Positions 50,506 through 61,587 of a stretch of 64,000 nucleotides of DNA are shown piece after piece. The stretch is from Cymodocea nodosa (Eukaryota > Streptophyta > Magnoliopsida > Alismatales > Cymodoceaceae), in contig CM072344.1 of NCBI GenBank assembly GCA_036874045.1, positions 15,410,501-15,474,500 of the forward strand, written 5' to 3'. Below the pieces are notes generated by a model. The model did no database searches. It was not told the DNA's origin and saw only the letters and a list, made by a program, of their open reading frames with translations. Both the position numbers and the translations under genes were made by a program. How positions within the stretch are numbered: position 1 is the stretch's first letter; each line of letters begins with the position of its first letter.

Positions 50506-53500
50506 TTAAGACGCTGGAGGCCTAGGAATCTGTTGTGGTGCCGTGTTGGGTGGTGGTGGAATTGGGCGCATTCCTTGGGCTTGAACTTGTTGGCCTGGAA
50601 AACCCGGTGCCATTGGTCTAACCCCTGCAGTGAAATTAGGCATACCACCCCCAACAGGTGGGGGAACAGGCATCGGTCTGGGAGGTCCATTTGCTGTTGG
50701 TGGTGGAGGTACCTGCACTCCTACCATGGGAGGTGCAGGTGGTGGTGGACGGGGAGGGTTTACATTTGAGCCGCTTAGTGGAGGAGGTGGTGGTGGCACT
50801 GCTTGAGGTGGAGGCAATACACGTTGTGCAACACCAGGAGGTGCAGGGCCATTGGCAACAGGGGCTGGTGCTGCTACAGGTTTACTACCTTCTGGTGGTT
50901 TGGTCTTGAAATATAGCTGCAGCTGTTGGATTATGAAAGATATCAGCTGCATAATCCATGAATTTAGAACAGGTACATGTTAATAGATATGAATTTTATT
51001 TTATTTCTTACTAACCATGAAAGTCTTCAAGTCCGGATCCCAATGAGAAAAGAACTTTGGGGTAGATTTGTCGATCTCTGTGCTAGGAACCTGGGAAACA
51101 GTAGAATAAAGCTTCATTCTCCAAATGCATGAATACGTGCAATTGCAATTAAGAGTAAACATAAATTACAAGAACCTTGAATGCAATGGTTTCATAGGGC
51201 TCTGCCGCAAACAATAGATATTGGTACCTCTTATCACAGGATTCAATTCTCTGCAGAGAAACAAAACAAAACATCAGTTGATAGGAAGTACCATTAAGTT
51301 TACCATGCCACCCAATTTAATGCAAGCCCACCGACAAAACTCTTGCAGCCTAGACAAAAAAGATCCCAGTGTCTCAGTCCGTATTTACCTGCTCAAAGGA
51401 TGACATGAAACGGTGTCTTGGCTTGGCAAGATCCTCGATCTCAGGATATTCAATCTGAAATGAAAAGGAAAAAGGAAAACATCAAAATGAATGTATACAG
51501 CTCAAAAGCGTTTTTCTTGATATATATAACAGGGAACATGGGAGAAACATCTAAACTTCGTACTACCATTAAGTATAATTTTAAGTTTCATCCTAGAAAT
51601 ATCTAGTAGAATCAGAGTCATAGAATTTGACCTTACAAGGCTATAAGCATGATGGATGTAGACACTCAACATAAATTATTCCTGAATTCCAGCACCTCCT
51701 TTATTTTGTTGAGCCAATTATAAGGACCTCATTCTCATGAAAGGATCAGCTAATAGATCAAATCGAACGCAAGGCCAAGTATCAAAGAGTTTGTGTTTTC
51801 AATGTTTCATTAAACAAAGAAAAAATGGCAGTTAAAATGTTTTGCATGTTTGGAAAAGAACAATCGCATTTAGTAATTTTTGCTCAGAGCCATTTTCTAG
51901 TGAAAAAAATAGACCAAAAAAGAAAATGAAACCATAAACAGACCATCTGTTTACCATATACTTGATAGAATTACGATGCTAAGATGTACGTACTGAATTG
52001 TTTTCCTTTTTTTTCTCTGACCAGCAGATTAGTAATAAAATATAGGACCTACACAAGTTGTTGGCAAACTAAAACAAAACAAGGAAGTGGTTGGTCTTTA
52101 GAGAAGAAACCCCAAGAAAAGAGGAAAAGCCTGCTAAAGCTATAAAAGGAACAAAACTAAAGCATAGATTGTCTAGCATCTGACATCTCCAGTCAAGAAT
52201 CACAAGGCTACAAGCATCTGGAGCCATATCAACACCTCTACATCTAGCATCATTCGACTATCCCACTTCAACATGTGTGAAAATTTTGCCGACACATGTT
52301 GTTTGAAGGGCATGTATTTCGATGGATGTAGGAATTTAGTGAATAAATGTGTGATGAATGAAATTTTTCTCTTTTAAAGCCATGAACCCTTGTGTCAACC
52401 TAAGTTGGGAAACTACAATTTGACATGCTACATGTGGCTTCTAGTTGCCCAACAAAAGTAGATTCCAAACACTCTCCTCTTTTTTTCTTCCAATCTTAGG
52501 ATCTCACTAGAGCTGCATATTCTTCACTAGAGCTACTTTTTCTTCACCAAATCTACCTTTATTTTGTTGAACGACTCCAAGCTGCTACCAAATTCAAAAA
52601 ATCATCCCACAGAAACCATTTCTAGCTAATACATGGTAATTTAATGCTAAGGTATTTTTCTACAAATGTTTTCTAAATTATGTGAGTAACACAAGAAATA
52701 GGAGGAAGATGAATGATTTTATTAGCAAACATAAGACCTTTATATATAGGGATTATATAGAATAGACAAATACAACTTAAACAAAAACATAAGACCTCTT
52801 CCTCTTCTTCTTCGATCCATAATAATAACAATACAATAATAATAAGACTTGATGGTTGTCGCACAAAGGAAGCAAAGGGATAAGCAACTATCACTAGTAG
52901 ACTAGAGGCAAGAAAGCGTCATTAGTCCCATGGGCCGATGCAAGGGTAATGGTGGCAATTGGTAGTGGTGAAAAATCTAAGCTGTTGACATAAGGGAAGG
53001 GCAATGACAACTAGCAATGGTAGAAAAACTGGGTGAAGACCTGGATAAGGGATGATGACAATGGTGGCTGGGAAGGAGTGGAAACAAACCAACAACATTG
53101 GTTGCAGTAGCTTGAATAGAAGTCAACAACAGTGGTGGTTGGGAGGAGGAAGGTGGTTAAGGTTTTCCTCCTCCCTACCTAAATTTCTTGTACTTTTTAG
53201 AGTATCAAAAACTAGGCTCTAATACCATATGAGAACACAAGAAATAGGTGGAAGAAAAATACTTTTATTAGCAAGCATAAAATCTCTATACAAAGAAACT
53301 ACATAATAAATACAACTTAAGCAATGTAAGACTAAACCTAAACAACATTTAGCCCTTTTTAGAGTTTATGAATAAATGAATCCTTATACAGATCCTTAGT
53401 GTTATGTATTGTAAGTAAATTTAGTCCCACATTGCATATGTTTTATTTTCCCACTTTATGTAACCTCCATATATAGAAGCCTTATATTTTCATAAGAAAA

Positions 53501-56500
53501 TATTCCTCCTCTACCTAACTTTTATATTTTTAGATGGTAACAAAGCTTATATTTCAAGAGTCCAAAAAGTGAAAAATAAAGCAACCACCACTACTGACAA
53601 CCCCTATTCAAGCTACTACAACCAATGCCGCTTTGCCCATTCAAGCTATTGCCAACACCCCTCCTTCCATCTCTAGTCCCTCTCCTGCCATCCACCCAAA
53701 TTTTCCACCACTACTAGCATCATCACCTCCCTTGTCTTGACAACCCCTCCCCACATTCCCCTCATACTCCCAATGCTCATCCCTAGAGTTCAAACCTAAC
53801 CTTAAGTCATTGAAAGGGTGGTGACAGATCAACCATGAACCAAAACACAACCCAAACATCAAGTCTGCATTCATGACAGTCACATCACCACCAACAACCT
53901 TTGTCCAAGTTGGTGTGAACAATGTCTAGAACATGGTGTAGAAGCTGACAGGACGTGGCCATCAAAGACTCCCTTGACAAGCTTTCAGTAACTACCAACT
54001 TGTAATAATACTTGAATGTACACAAGGCACATAGTGGAACCAAGAAGGCAGCCTTCCAAGCTCCATGACCGACACCCAAGTGTGAGAAAGATCAAGCTAG
54101 GGCTCACCTCCTTGCTTTCTGCCTTCTCTTACATCAAATTCACTGTAGAGATACCTATTGCTGGTGGCTCATTTCCATACATTAGTGAAGCTAGGGGATT
54201 TCATTGTGTACATTGTTGCCTGCACCCATTAGGGTTGTAAAGGGGGAGACAAACAAGTTGCAGACGAAGGGGAAGGAGAGGAGAGGGGAAAGAAAAGAAA
54301 TGGAGAGAAAAAGAAAAAAAGAGGGAGAGAGAAAGAGACCATTAACGAAAATAAAAGAAAAAAGGAGAAAGAGAGAATAAGGGGAGAAAGGAAAAGAAAA
54401 AAATTGCATAAAAAAAAAGAGGGTTAAAAACAATGGTAGAAATATATATAAAGAAATGTCTACATTCTCACCTCCACCTATGTTGATGATTTGATTGCAA
54501 AAAGTGAAACTGAGACTCTATGTGTGGATAAGACCTAATAGAAACCACTAGGAAATTGAGACAATTCAAAGTCAAACTAAATACAGAGAAAAGTCTCTTT
54601 GGTGTGTAAGTAGGAAAGTTTCTAAGATTTTTTTTTGAGCAGAAGAAAGTCCTTAAGATCCATTATCACTTATAAAGGCATCAAGGCAAATCCAAAAAAG
54701 ATCAAGGCTATCTTAGATATGGAGCCTCCCAAAATTGTGAAAGAGTTACAAAGTCTTGCATGCCAATTGTCTACTTTAAAGGAGTGCCTAAAACTCCTCA
54801 ATCTCTCCCACCACCAACTTTGAGCAAGGGGTCATAATCCCCCTACCTACAAAGATGCTAGACCAAAAGTGATCTTAATCTACTTTGAAATTGTAAAATA
54901 GTGAGACCTCCATGATGACCACTATAGCACTCCCATTAGCTACATGCATCCTATCACACCATCTGAAGCAAGCCATGCCATTGTTCGTGATTACCACTCC
55001 CTCCACAATGCATCATGACGTATTGTAAGTTATGGCCCTTCCAAAAGTAATTCTATGCCCTATGATGCATTTGGAAACCAATGGATCACCTCCATACAAT
55101 CTCTTCGTCCACACTCAATTCAAATGTGCCATCCCCCAGCAAGGTTGATGAAGGCATCAACCACTCAACACTCCAGACATTAACTACATATTTTTAGCTT
55201 GTAACAATTTAAGAATCCAAACCAATATAAGGAATGTAATCCTATATTGACTTCTCAAGAGACATAATAATTTCAATAATTCAAAGTTATGGGGAATGTA
55301 ATGTCTTTAAATGTCACCATCCATGGGCGAACCTTGTTCAATGAAGACCAGGACCCATCCAAAAGATTATTTAGAAAAGAATATACATGTAATGATAGAT
55401 TCAAGTATTCAACATACAAAACTTCAGCTCATATATATAATATTCCAAAAGATTAATTACAAAAGAATATACATGTAATGATAGATTCAAGTATTCAACG
55501 TACAAAACTTCAGCTCATATATATAATACACATGAATAGTAATAGTACTGATATAAGCAGAAAATACCTGAAAAAGAAGAGACCGCTGCTTTGTCTCTGG
55601 GTCAAATTGCTTTGTTACTCTGTAACCAGGCCTACCAATCTTGACTGCAATAGAAGTAAATCAAGGATGAGCAGTAAACATAAACAGCTTTAAATTGTTA
55701 CTTTCTGATTTTAATTTGATATATCTTACAGTGAGTAGAATGAACTTTGATACATGATTTCAATAGGAAATGACTTTTTCTTGGAAATTGAAGAAAGTTG
55801 TGGGTTTCCCTTTGACATTGTATTCCTACTCGATGTTCGGGAGGGTAGAAACAAGTTGTTTTTGCAACCCAACAATCTTTTTACATTTTCAGTTAAGAAG
55901 GACATCTTAAGGTATTTTTGCACTGGAAGTCTACAACTACCAACTTATAAAAATACCAGTGCAACAAATTTTTCATTTCCAGCTAACAGCTGGAACATAG
56001 GCTTGTCTTATTTCCCTCTCAACTAACTAAAAGCATGTCAATATTTGTTAACGGTTAAAGGAAATCTAGACAATCGAATTTCTTCAGCATTTTCTCATAT
56101 CAAAATGTCTCCCATAAGCAAATGGAACCGAAAATTATCAATCTCATATAGACTTCCTACAGCAGCTCAGTTCAGCCTCCTCAAATCGGATACGTAACTG
56201 CATACTCCTGTTTTCGATTAGTGACATAGTATCGTACCAGTACTACCCAGAAACTAGGGCATATCCAAATCAACAAATATAGATTTTTTTTTTTGTGGGG
56301 AGTGGGGGGGTGCTTTTACCCAAATAAGCTACACAAATTAGGCAATAAGAAGCAAGAAAAAAGACGGGAACTTCCTCTTATGAAAGATACCTGACTTGCG
56401 CACCGAAACTTTGCGCTTATGCGGCTGCGGTAGGGCAGGAGCATCCTTAGCCTCTCGGGCAGCCCTCTTGGCAAGATTCGTCTGGTGGCGCTTTCCCTGG

Positions 56501-56712
56501 GTGTGGGCAAGATAGTTCCCCTCGTTGTTGTGGAGAGTAAGGCACAGCTTGCACTCGTAGCTTCCCAGATGGTTCCGCATGAAGTAGGGGTCCTTGGCGA
56601 GGTCGATTGTCTCCAACGCCAGCCGCCGCAACCTCTCACGCCGGTCGATCGCCTCATTCTGTGCCGACGCAGCACCGCCGCCCCCAGGCTTCGCTCCCCA
56701 GTCCCGATCCAT
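50506..56712 (-). CDS. SF3A2: Splicing factor 3A subunit 2 (SF3A2/SAP62)
   Basis: Component of the U2 snRNP SF3A complex, needed for pre-spliceosome formation in the nucleus. Six exons on the minus strand: 56712-56391, 55644-55568, 51454-51389, 51250-51176, 51090-51016, 50922-50506; 343 residues with continuous phase. Residues 54-76 form the matrin-type C2H2 finger (Cys54, Cys57, His70, His76) in a block reading ECKLC...NYLAHTQGKRHQTN. The conserved SF3A2 core follows: KIGRPGYRVTKQFD, then IEYPEIEDLAKPRHRFMSSFEQRIE, then YQYLLFAAEPYETIAFKVPS and FFSHWDPDLKTF. The last exon encodes a Pro-rich tail of about 130 residues, shorter than the human one. Intron 2 is 4.1 kb and carries LTR-element remnants and an 86-bp tandem duplication. 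All splice sites are GT-AG. Confidence 0.96.
52683..53385 (-). mobile_element. Short LTR element, TRIM-like, in SF3A2 intron 2 (fossil)
   Basis: Read on the minus strand: an LTR-like block (about 53385-53234), a primer-site-like TGGTATTAGAGCC immediately inside it (53232-53214), about 400 bp of internal DNA, a purine-rich tract near 52830-52812, and a second LTR-like block ending at about 52683. The two blocks share AAGTTGTATTT, TTTGCTAATAAAA-like and TTTCTTGTGTT motifs. No polyprotein is recognised. It looks old, with many differences between the LTRs; a TRIM or a heavily deleted LTR element are both possible. Confidence 0.5.
53400..53560 (+). mobile_element. LTR and primer-site-like motif in opposite orientation (fossil)
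   Basis: A ~135-bp block starting TGTTATG, with TTTAGTCCCACATTGC, a TATATA box and a CTACCTAACTTTT end, is followed by TGGTAACAAAGC (53536-53547), close to the tRNA-Met primer site. It is a diverged relative of the LTR at 53234-53385 but lies head to head with it. Downstream sequence shared with the other element (TATTCAAGCTACT) supports common ancestry. Confidence 0.45.
54455..54830 (+). mobile_element. Ty3/gypsy polyprotein fragment (fossil)
   Basis: Reverse-transcriptase-like YVDDLIAKS is encoded near 54475-54505. About 180 bp further on comes a segment resembling the RT to RNase H junction of plant gypsy elements (ANPKKIKAILDMEPPK at about 54680-54733). The fragment is broken and incomplete, with no integrase recognised. 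It sits in the SF3A2 intron in antisense orientation to that gene. Clearly old. Confidence 0.8.
55359..55527. repeat. 86-bp tandem duplication in SF3A2 intron 2
   Basis: Copy 1 (55359-55444) and copy 2 (55445-55527) begin CCAAAAGATTA and differ at only a few positions. The high similarity makes this younger than the LTR fossils nearby. Confidence 0.9.
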
Positions 56713-56754
56713 CCTTGTCGACTCTCCCTCGATCGCTTCCTCTTCTCCCGATGT

Positions 56755-56762
56755 CTTTTATA
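56755..56762 (-). promoter_or_regulatory. TATA box of SF3A2
   Basis: TATAAAAG on the minus strand ends only 42 bp upstream of the ATG. With the usual ~30-bp TATA-to-start spacing the 5'-UTR would be about 10-20 nt, unusually short. Confidence 0.5.
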
Positions 56763-56825
56763 GTCGAGCTTCGGGTCGGTAATCGGGTAATTGGATCCAG
56801 TCGGTTAACATTTACTTACCTTTAA

Positions 56826-58340
56826 TCAATCAAACTGTTATATTTAATTTTCAGTTAGATAATGATATTTGTGGATAAGGTTTTTAGTAAATTATTATAA
56901 TAATGCATCATTATAAATAAAAATTATTTTTTTATAATATTTTGAATAACATAAAATATTATTTTTACATATAGTAAAATGGCAATAAACCTATTATATA
57001 ATCAAATATTAGTGAAAATAATCATTTAAAAGTCAATAACTAATTACTTAATATATTTTATATTTACTATTACATCTTATTATTTGAATCAACTTTGTTT
57101 TCATAGATTAAAACCATGACTCAACCATTTTTTTATTACTTTAATTCCATTTGTTTCTTAAGATGAAAATGTTTTAATTCTAAAATTTCTAGAACCTACC
57201 TATATATATATAAATTATTGAGAAGATGCATGCAAACTGTCCTTCTCACATCTGATCATTTTCAACATCAAATCCATTATAAAATAAGATAACTAAAGAG
57301 CAATCAAAACACACAACCTTGTTTATGCAAGTGGCCAGAGATCAAAGATTCAAAAAGTTCAGGACAATGAGATACACCCGTACACATGAATGGACAATTT
57401 AACGGTGGGCTCTCACATTGTCTTTTTTTTTTTTTTTAATTCAGACTTCCAATTTTGCAACATGCAATAATAATTTTTTTTTATGTGATAAATTATAATC
57501 CAACAAAATCACACAACATTCGCGTCAAAGAATTAATTCCTGCAATCGAATCTAAAGGCCCGTTAACGTAAAATGGAAATTTGCAACACGCAATAATTTT
57601 CTTTTCACGTGATAAGTCGTAATCCAACGATTTCATAACAATTAATTCTTACAATCAAATCTATGGAGGAGGTTTATGTATATTGGAAAGTAAGAAAAAA
57701 TTTTAAAAATGAAAGTGACAAAAAGTATTTGATAAATTTTAAGTATTAGTGCGCACCAAAATGTCATTTATTATCGTTATTTTATAGAAATGTTTTCTCT
57801 TCTTCGAAGAATTTCAATCTCAACTTCAAAGAAAGTCGAAGAAAGCTAAGTGCAAAATAGTAAAAATATTATTATTATGAATAATATAAATGAAAAATTA
57901 ATAATAATTAAAAATGAAAGTAATGACAATAATAATAATAACTTAAAATAATTAATAAATAAAAATATATAAAATAATAATTAGTATTATCAATAAAAAA
58001 CGAGAGTAATGATAATAATAAACTAAAATTAATACATAAATAATAATAATATATAAAAATTAATAATAATTAAAATTGAGAATAATGAGAATAATAATAA
58101 TAATAACCTAAAAATAATTAATTAATAAATATTTTTGTTACATTTTATTATTTTTCATCAATTTATATTACTTATTAGACTATACACAAACATCTATATT
58201 TTCTACTAATTTTTTATTACTCATTGCAACTTTTCTTATCATTATTTGGATGCACAAACAAACCATAAATAAGAAAATGTTTACGTTAGATAAAGCGATA
58301 AGCAGGTATTCGAACCCACGATCGACGATTATTTATCAAC
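56826..58340. other. AT-rich intergenic region, SF3A2 to BAHD gene
   Basis: No gene recognised. It includes an extended AAT-rich low-complexity stretch (about 57865-58115) and duplicated short phrases (an AACACGCAATAAT-like motif followed by a GTGATAA box near 57460-57490 and 57575-57615) that suggest an old local duplication. Confidence 0.6.
57865..58115. repeat. Imperfect (AAT)n-rich low-complexity tract
   Basis: About 250 bp dominated by AAT/ATA triplets, with recurring GAGAGTAATGATAATAAT-like blocks roughly 65-100 bp apart. Confidence 0.75.
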
Positions 58341-58404
58341 TTTGAAATTAAAAAAAAATACACATGAAAAGAAAAAACTAAAGAGCAGGAAAATAAATGC
58401 GAGC

Positions 58405-60018
58405 TCAGGCGAGGGCAGACATGAGGAAGTCGTCGTCCTTCCCCAGCTCCGCCAAGGAGTCGACGTCCAAGGTGAGCTCGACGTCGATGCTCCGGCCACC
58501 GTCGCGGCTCTGGTACAGGTACATCATCCCATCGAACTTGTTGTTGTTACCGCTCCTAACCTTCTCCGGCGTCCCGAACCCGAAGTCGACGTCGTAGACA
58601 CGGAACCTCGGGGAGCTGCCAACGGCGACGCAGTTGACGCCGGCGTCCTTGTAGTGGAAGAGCTTCGGGGCCACCTCCCACTCCTTCGACCGGATGTCGA
58701 TGGCCTCCGCGTCGTGCGAGTCGATCACCTTCTGCAGAAGCCCCGCCCCGAACTGCGGCGGGCTAGCGAGTAGCAGACCGGAGGCCGTCACCGTGAAGAT
58801 GGCCTGATTAATTAATTAAACAAACGTAATGGGGTTAGGAAGAGAGGGTCGCCGGCGTTCATGATTGCAGAGCTCAAGGCTGTACATATGATTAATTACC
58901 TGGATGAGGTTGCCGAAGTAGGACTCCGGCATCGGGGGGTCCAAGCGCCTCCGGCAATCGGTGAAGATGGCGAAGACCGTGTAGTCGTCGGGCTTGAGGT
59001 GGCGTGCCCGGCAGACGGCACGCCAAACGTGGGCACCGAGGGACTGGAAGGTGGAAAGCGGTTTGGAACCCTCAGGAAGGCCGGCGTTCACCTCGGACTT
59101 AATCTTATCGATCGCTTTCTCGGAGAAGTTGAAGATCTTCTCCCGGAGAACCTTCTGCGGGAAGGCCTTGCTCGGGTCGGCCTTCTCATGGTCCGCCGCC
59201 GACTTGGGGAGCTCCAATTTGACGCGGGTGTTCCGGGCTTTGGTCCGGTCGTGGAAGGGTAAAAGCGAGACGGTGGCGGCGCCACGGCAGAGCTCCGCCC
59301 ACGCTCCCATGAAGTGCCATGTCGATTGCCCGTCGAGGATGGCGTGGTTGAAGCCACATCCGATTGCCAACCCATCCTTCAGCTTTGTGAACTGCACAGC
59401 CATGAGGGGAGAATGGAGACCCTCAAGGTTCATGACGCCGCTGCACGGTACGATCTCCTGCAAGAACTCCGGCGCGTCGCCGTCGGCCAGGTCGGACACG
59501 GCGACACCCAGGGCCTCGGCCTCCACCACCTCCACACCAAGCACGCTGTCCCCGGCGCACTCCACCCTCAGAACACCTTCCTCGTCCAACCCCAGCTTCC
59601 CGGCAAGTGGGTAGAAGTACTCCAGCGCCGCGGCCAGACCCTCCTTTAGCTTCTCCACCTTCTCTCCGAACCCTCCTTCGTCCTCCACCCTGTACACCAG
59701 AAGCTTCTGGTTGTAGTAGAATGTGATGTAGGGGAGATCGAACGTCACAAGTGGGCACTCCCTCTTCTCCGGGTCAAGCTTGGTGGGAAGCACCTTTCCC
59801 TTCTTCACCACCCTCACCACCTTATCGTCCTCCACCTCCTGCTCCCTCCTACCCATCTCCACGGCCGGAACCCCCTCTTCCTCTTCCTCCTTCCCATTGA
59901 TCTCCACGGCAGCAACCACTTCTTGCTTTTGCTCCTTCCCATCGATCTCCAACGCGGCAACCACATCTTCCCGCTTCCCATTCTCCATTGCAGCCATCAG
60001 TGGGGGTGTGGCTACCAT
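58405..60018 (-). CDS. BAHD-family acyltransferase
   Basis: Cytosolic acyl-CoA-dependent acyltransferase; the substrate cannot be read from sequence. Two exons: start to 58900, then 58803-58405, joined in phase 0 at LIQ|AIFT. From Met at 60018 the product is 505 residues, longer than the usual 430-460. The catalytic HXXXD is HAILD (residues 225-229) within GFNHAILDGQSTWHFM, and the C-terminal structural motif is DFGFG in exon 2. The substrate-facing start LVTFDLPYITFYYNQKLLVYR is well conserved. Ahead of it sits an acidic triplicate of a 15-residue unit (59830-59964). The frame stays open upstream to another ATG at 60213, which would add a signal-peptide-like MKTTYLLFFVAVLLLLSKL. I prefer 60018 because BAHD enzymes are cytosolic and a TATA-like element lies at 60093-60103. 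Coding DNA is GC-rich. Confidence 0.9.
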
Positions 60019-60092
60019 CTGTGTGAATGAACTCAAGCGAGCTTCTTCTGTCTTCTTGCTGATGATGAAGGGCGTTGGTAGCTGGGAATGGG

Positions 60093-60103
60093 TTAATATA
60101 AAG
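60093..60103 (-). promoter_or_regulatory. TATA-like element upstream of the preferred BAHD start
   Basis: CTTTATATTAA on the minus strand, about 75 bp upstream of the Met codon at 60018. It falls inside the upstream open frame, which argues that the frame is leader/promoter rather than coding. Confidence 0.4.
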
Positions 60104-60239
60104 AAGACGGATGAAGCAAGAAGATCTGGATGAGATGTGAGTTGGGCAGCATTGATGAGCTTGGAAAGGAGGAGGAGGACGGCGACGAAGAAGAGGAGGT
60201 AGGTGGTCTTCATTGAAGCGCCTTCAACTCATTTATGGG

Positions 60240-61587
60240 TGGGCGTAAATTACAGTTGCAGATGGGTAATCGAATTAATTACACAAATTTAATTTAATAA
60301 TATATCAAATTTAATGTAACTTTAATATATCATTCTTACACAACCCACGAGAAAAATAAAATGATCCTAAAAATGAATTTAATATATATTTTTAAAATAA
60401 TTGTACCTATATTCACATTTTTCTCAAAATTTAAAAGTCTGATTATGATAGAGATGAGTTTCAAACAGAAGCAACAAATGTTAACTTAAGAAAACACAAT
60501 AAAACATCCAACATGAGTTTGAATACCTGAATGATTAAAAAGTCTAGCTTCTACCATTCTTTTGATCGCGAGTTCGAAATCTATGGAAATCAAAAGGTTC
60601 AAAACACAAAATGAAATTTTAACTTTGTAAAAAAAAAAAAAACATGGATACCACTTTACTGCCAACTTTAATCAGTGCACCTCCTTGAACAGATGCAATG
60701 GCAACATTATTAATACAGTTGGCATTAATGTGATTGTTCAATCTTATATATCAGGAAAATGAGCATTTATGTCTTCAACTAATCTGACGGGAACTTCTGT
60801 TTCTTGCCAATTGAGTTGAGTTGTGGAAGGTTTTGCAAGATTTGGTGCATTTCAATCAAGCAAGGGTAGGTTTTCTGTGCAAAAACAAGTTCAGTTCTCT
60901 CTTTATGGTAATGATGATTTAAATCTTGTTAAAGAGAGTTATTATGATTAAATTGAATAAAAGTATGATTCTTCTTTTATGAAAGGCTTAATCATGAGAG
61001 AGCAATGTTTGGGGTAAAAACCAAGCAAAAATATTAATGATAGTAAAAAGGAAGGGAAAGTGAATCTCCTTTGGACCATCCAAAATGAGAGTGTTTATAC
61101 AAATACCCAAAAAGTTAAGAATTTCTTTCTGTCACTTTTCTTTTCACTACTTTCTGAGTGTTCAAAATCCTTCTTAAAATCTATACTGTTACTTTTACTC
61201 CCTATGTATTTATAGAAAGATATAAAGACAACCTTAGAAAAAGCTTCTAAAAATACCTTTGACTTCTAAAAAATATCCATCCAAATATACTAAATATAAG
61301 CTTGCATTTCATTTCATTTAATTTTGGAAGCACTTACTAACTGGTTGAAAGCAACAAGAGAGGTTTTTGAGAAAAATTTTCAAGACAACATGATTCAACA
61401 TCTCCAAAATATACATACATACTTTATGCCAATATCTAAATCTTGATGTCCCCATTTTCTGTCAATTTCGGAAAAGAAAAACACTCAAATATACACTTCT
61501 TGTTGGGACTTCCAGGGCCATGATGGAGAGACTAGAATGCTCACACCAACATCAATCACAAATAAAGGCTAAGAAATTTAGAGGAAG
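60240..61587. other. Intergenic region, BAHD promoter side to CYP97C 3' end
   Basis: AT-rich, with no further gene. Includes upstream DNA of the BAHD gene and the 3'-UTR of the CYP97C gene. No repeat or element recognised. Confidence 0.6.

Noticed and set aside
53641-54079. Minus-strand open frames in SF3A2 intron 2
   Set aside because: They lie antisense within LTR-element-derived DNA and show no protein family.
58290-58325. tRNA-like box B (GGTTCGAATACC read on the minus strand)
   Set aside because: No matching A box, acceptor stem or anticodon arm could be built around it.
58861-59614. Long open frames on the plus strand opposite the BAHD gene
   Set aside because: Shadows of GC-rich coding DNA; they lack domains, while the minus strand carries HXXXD and DFGFG.
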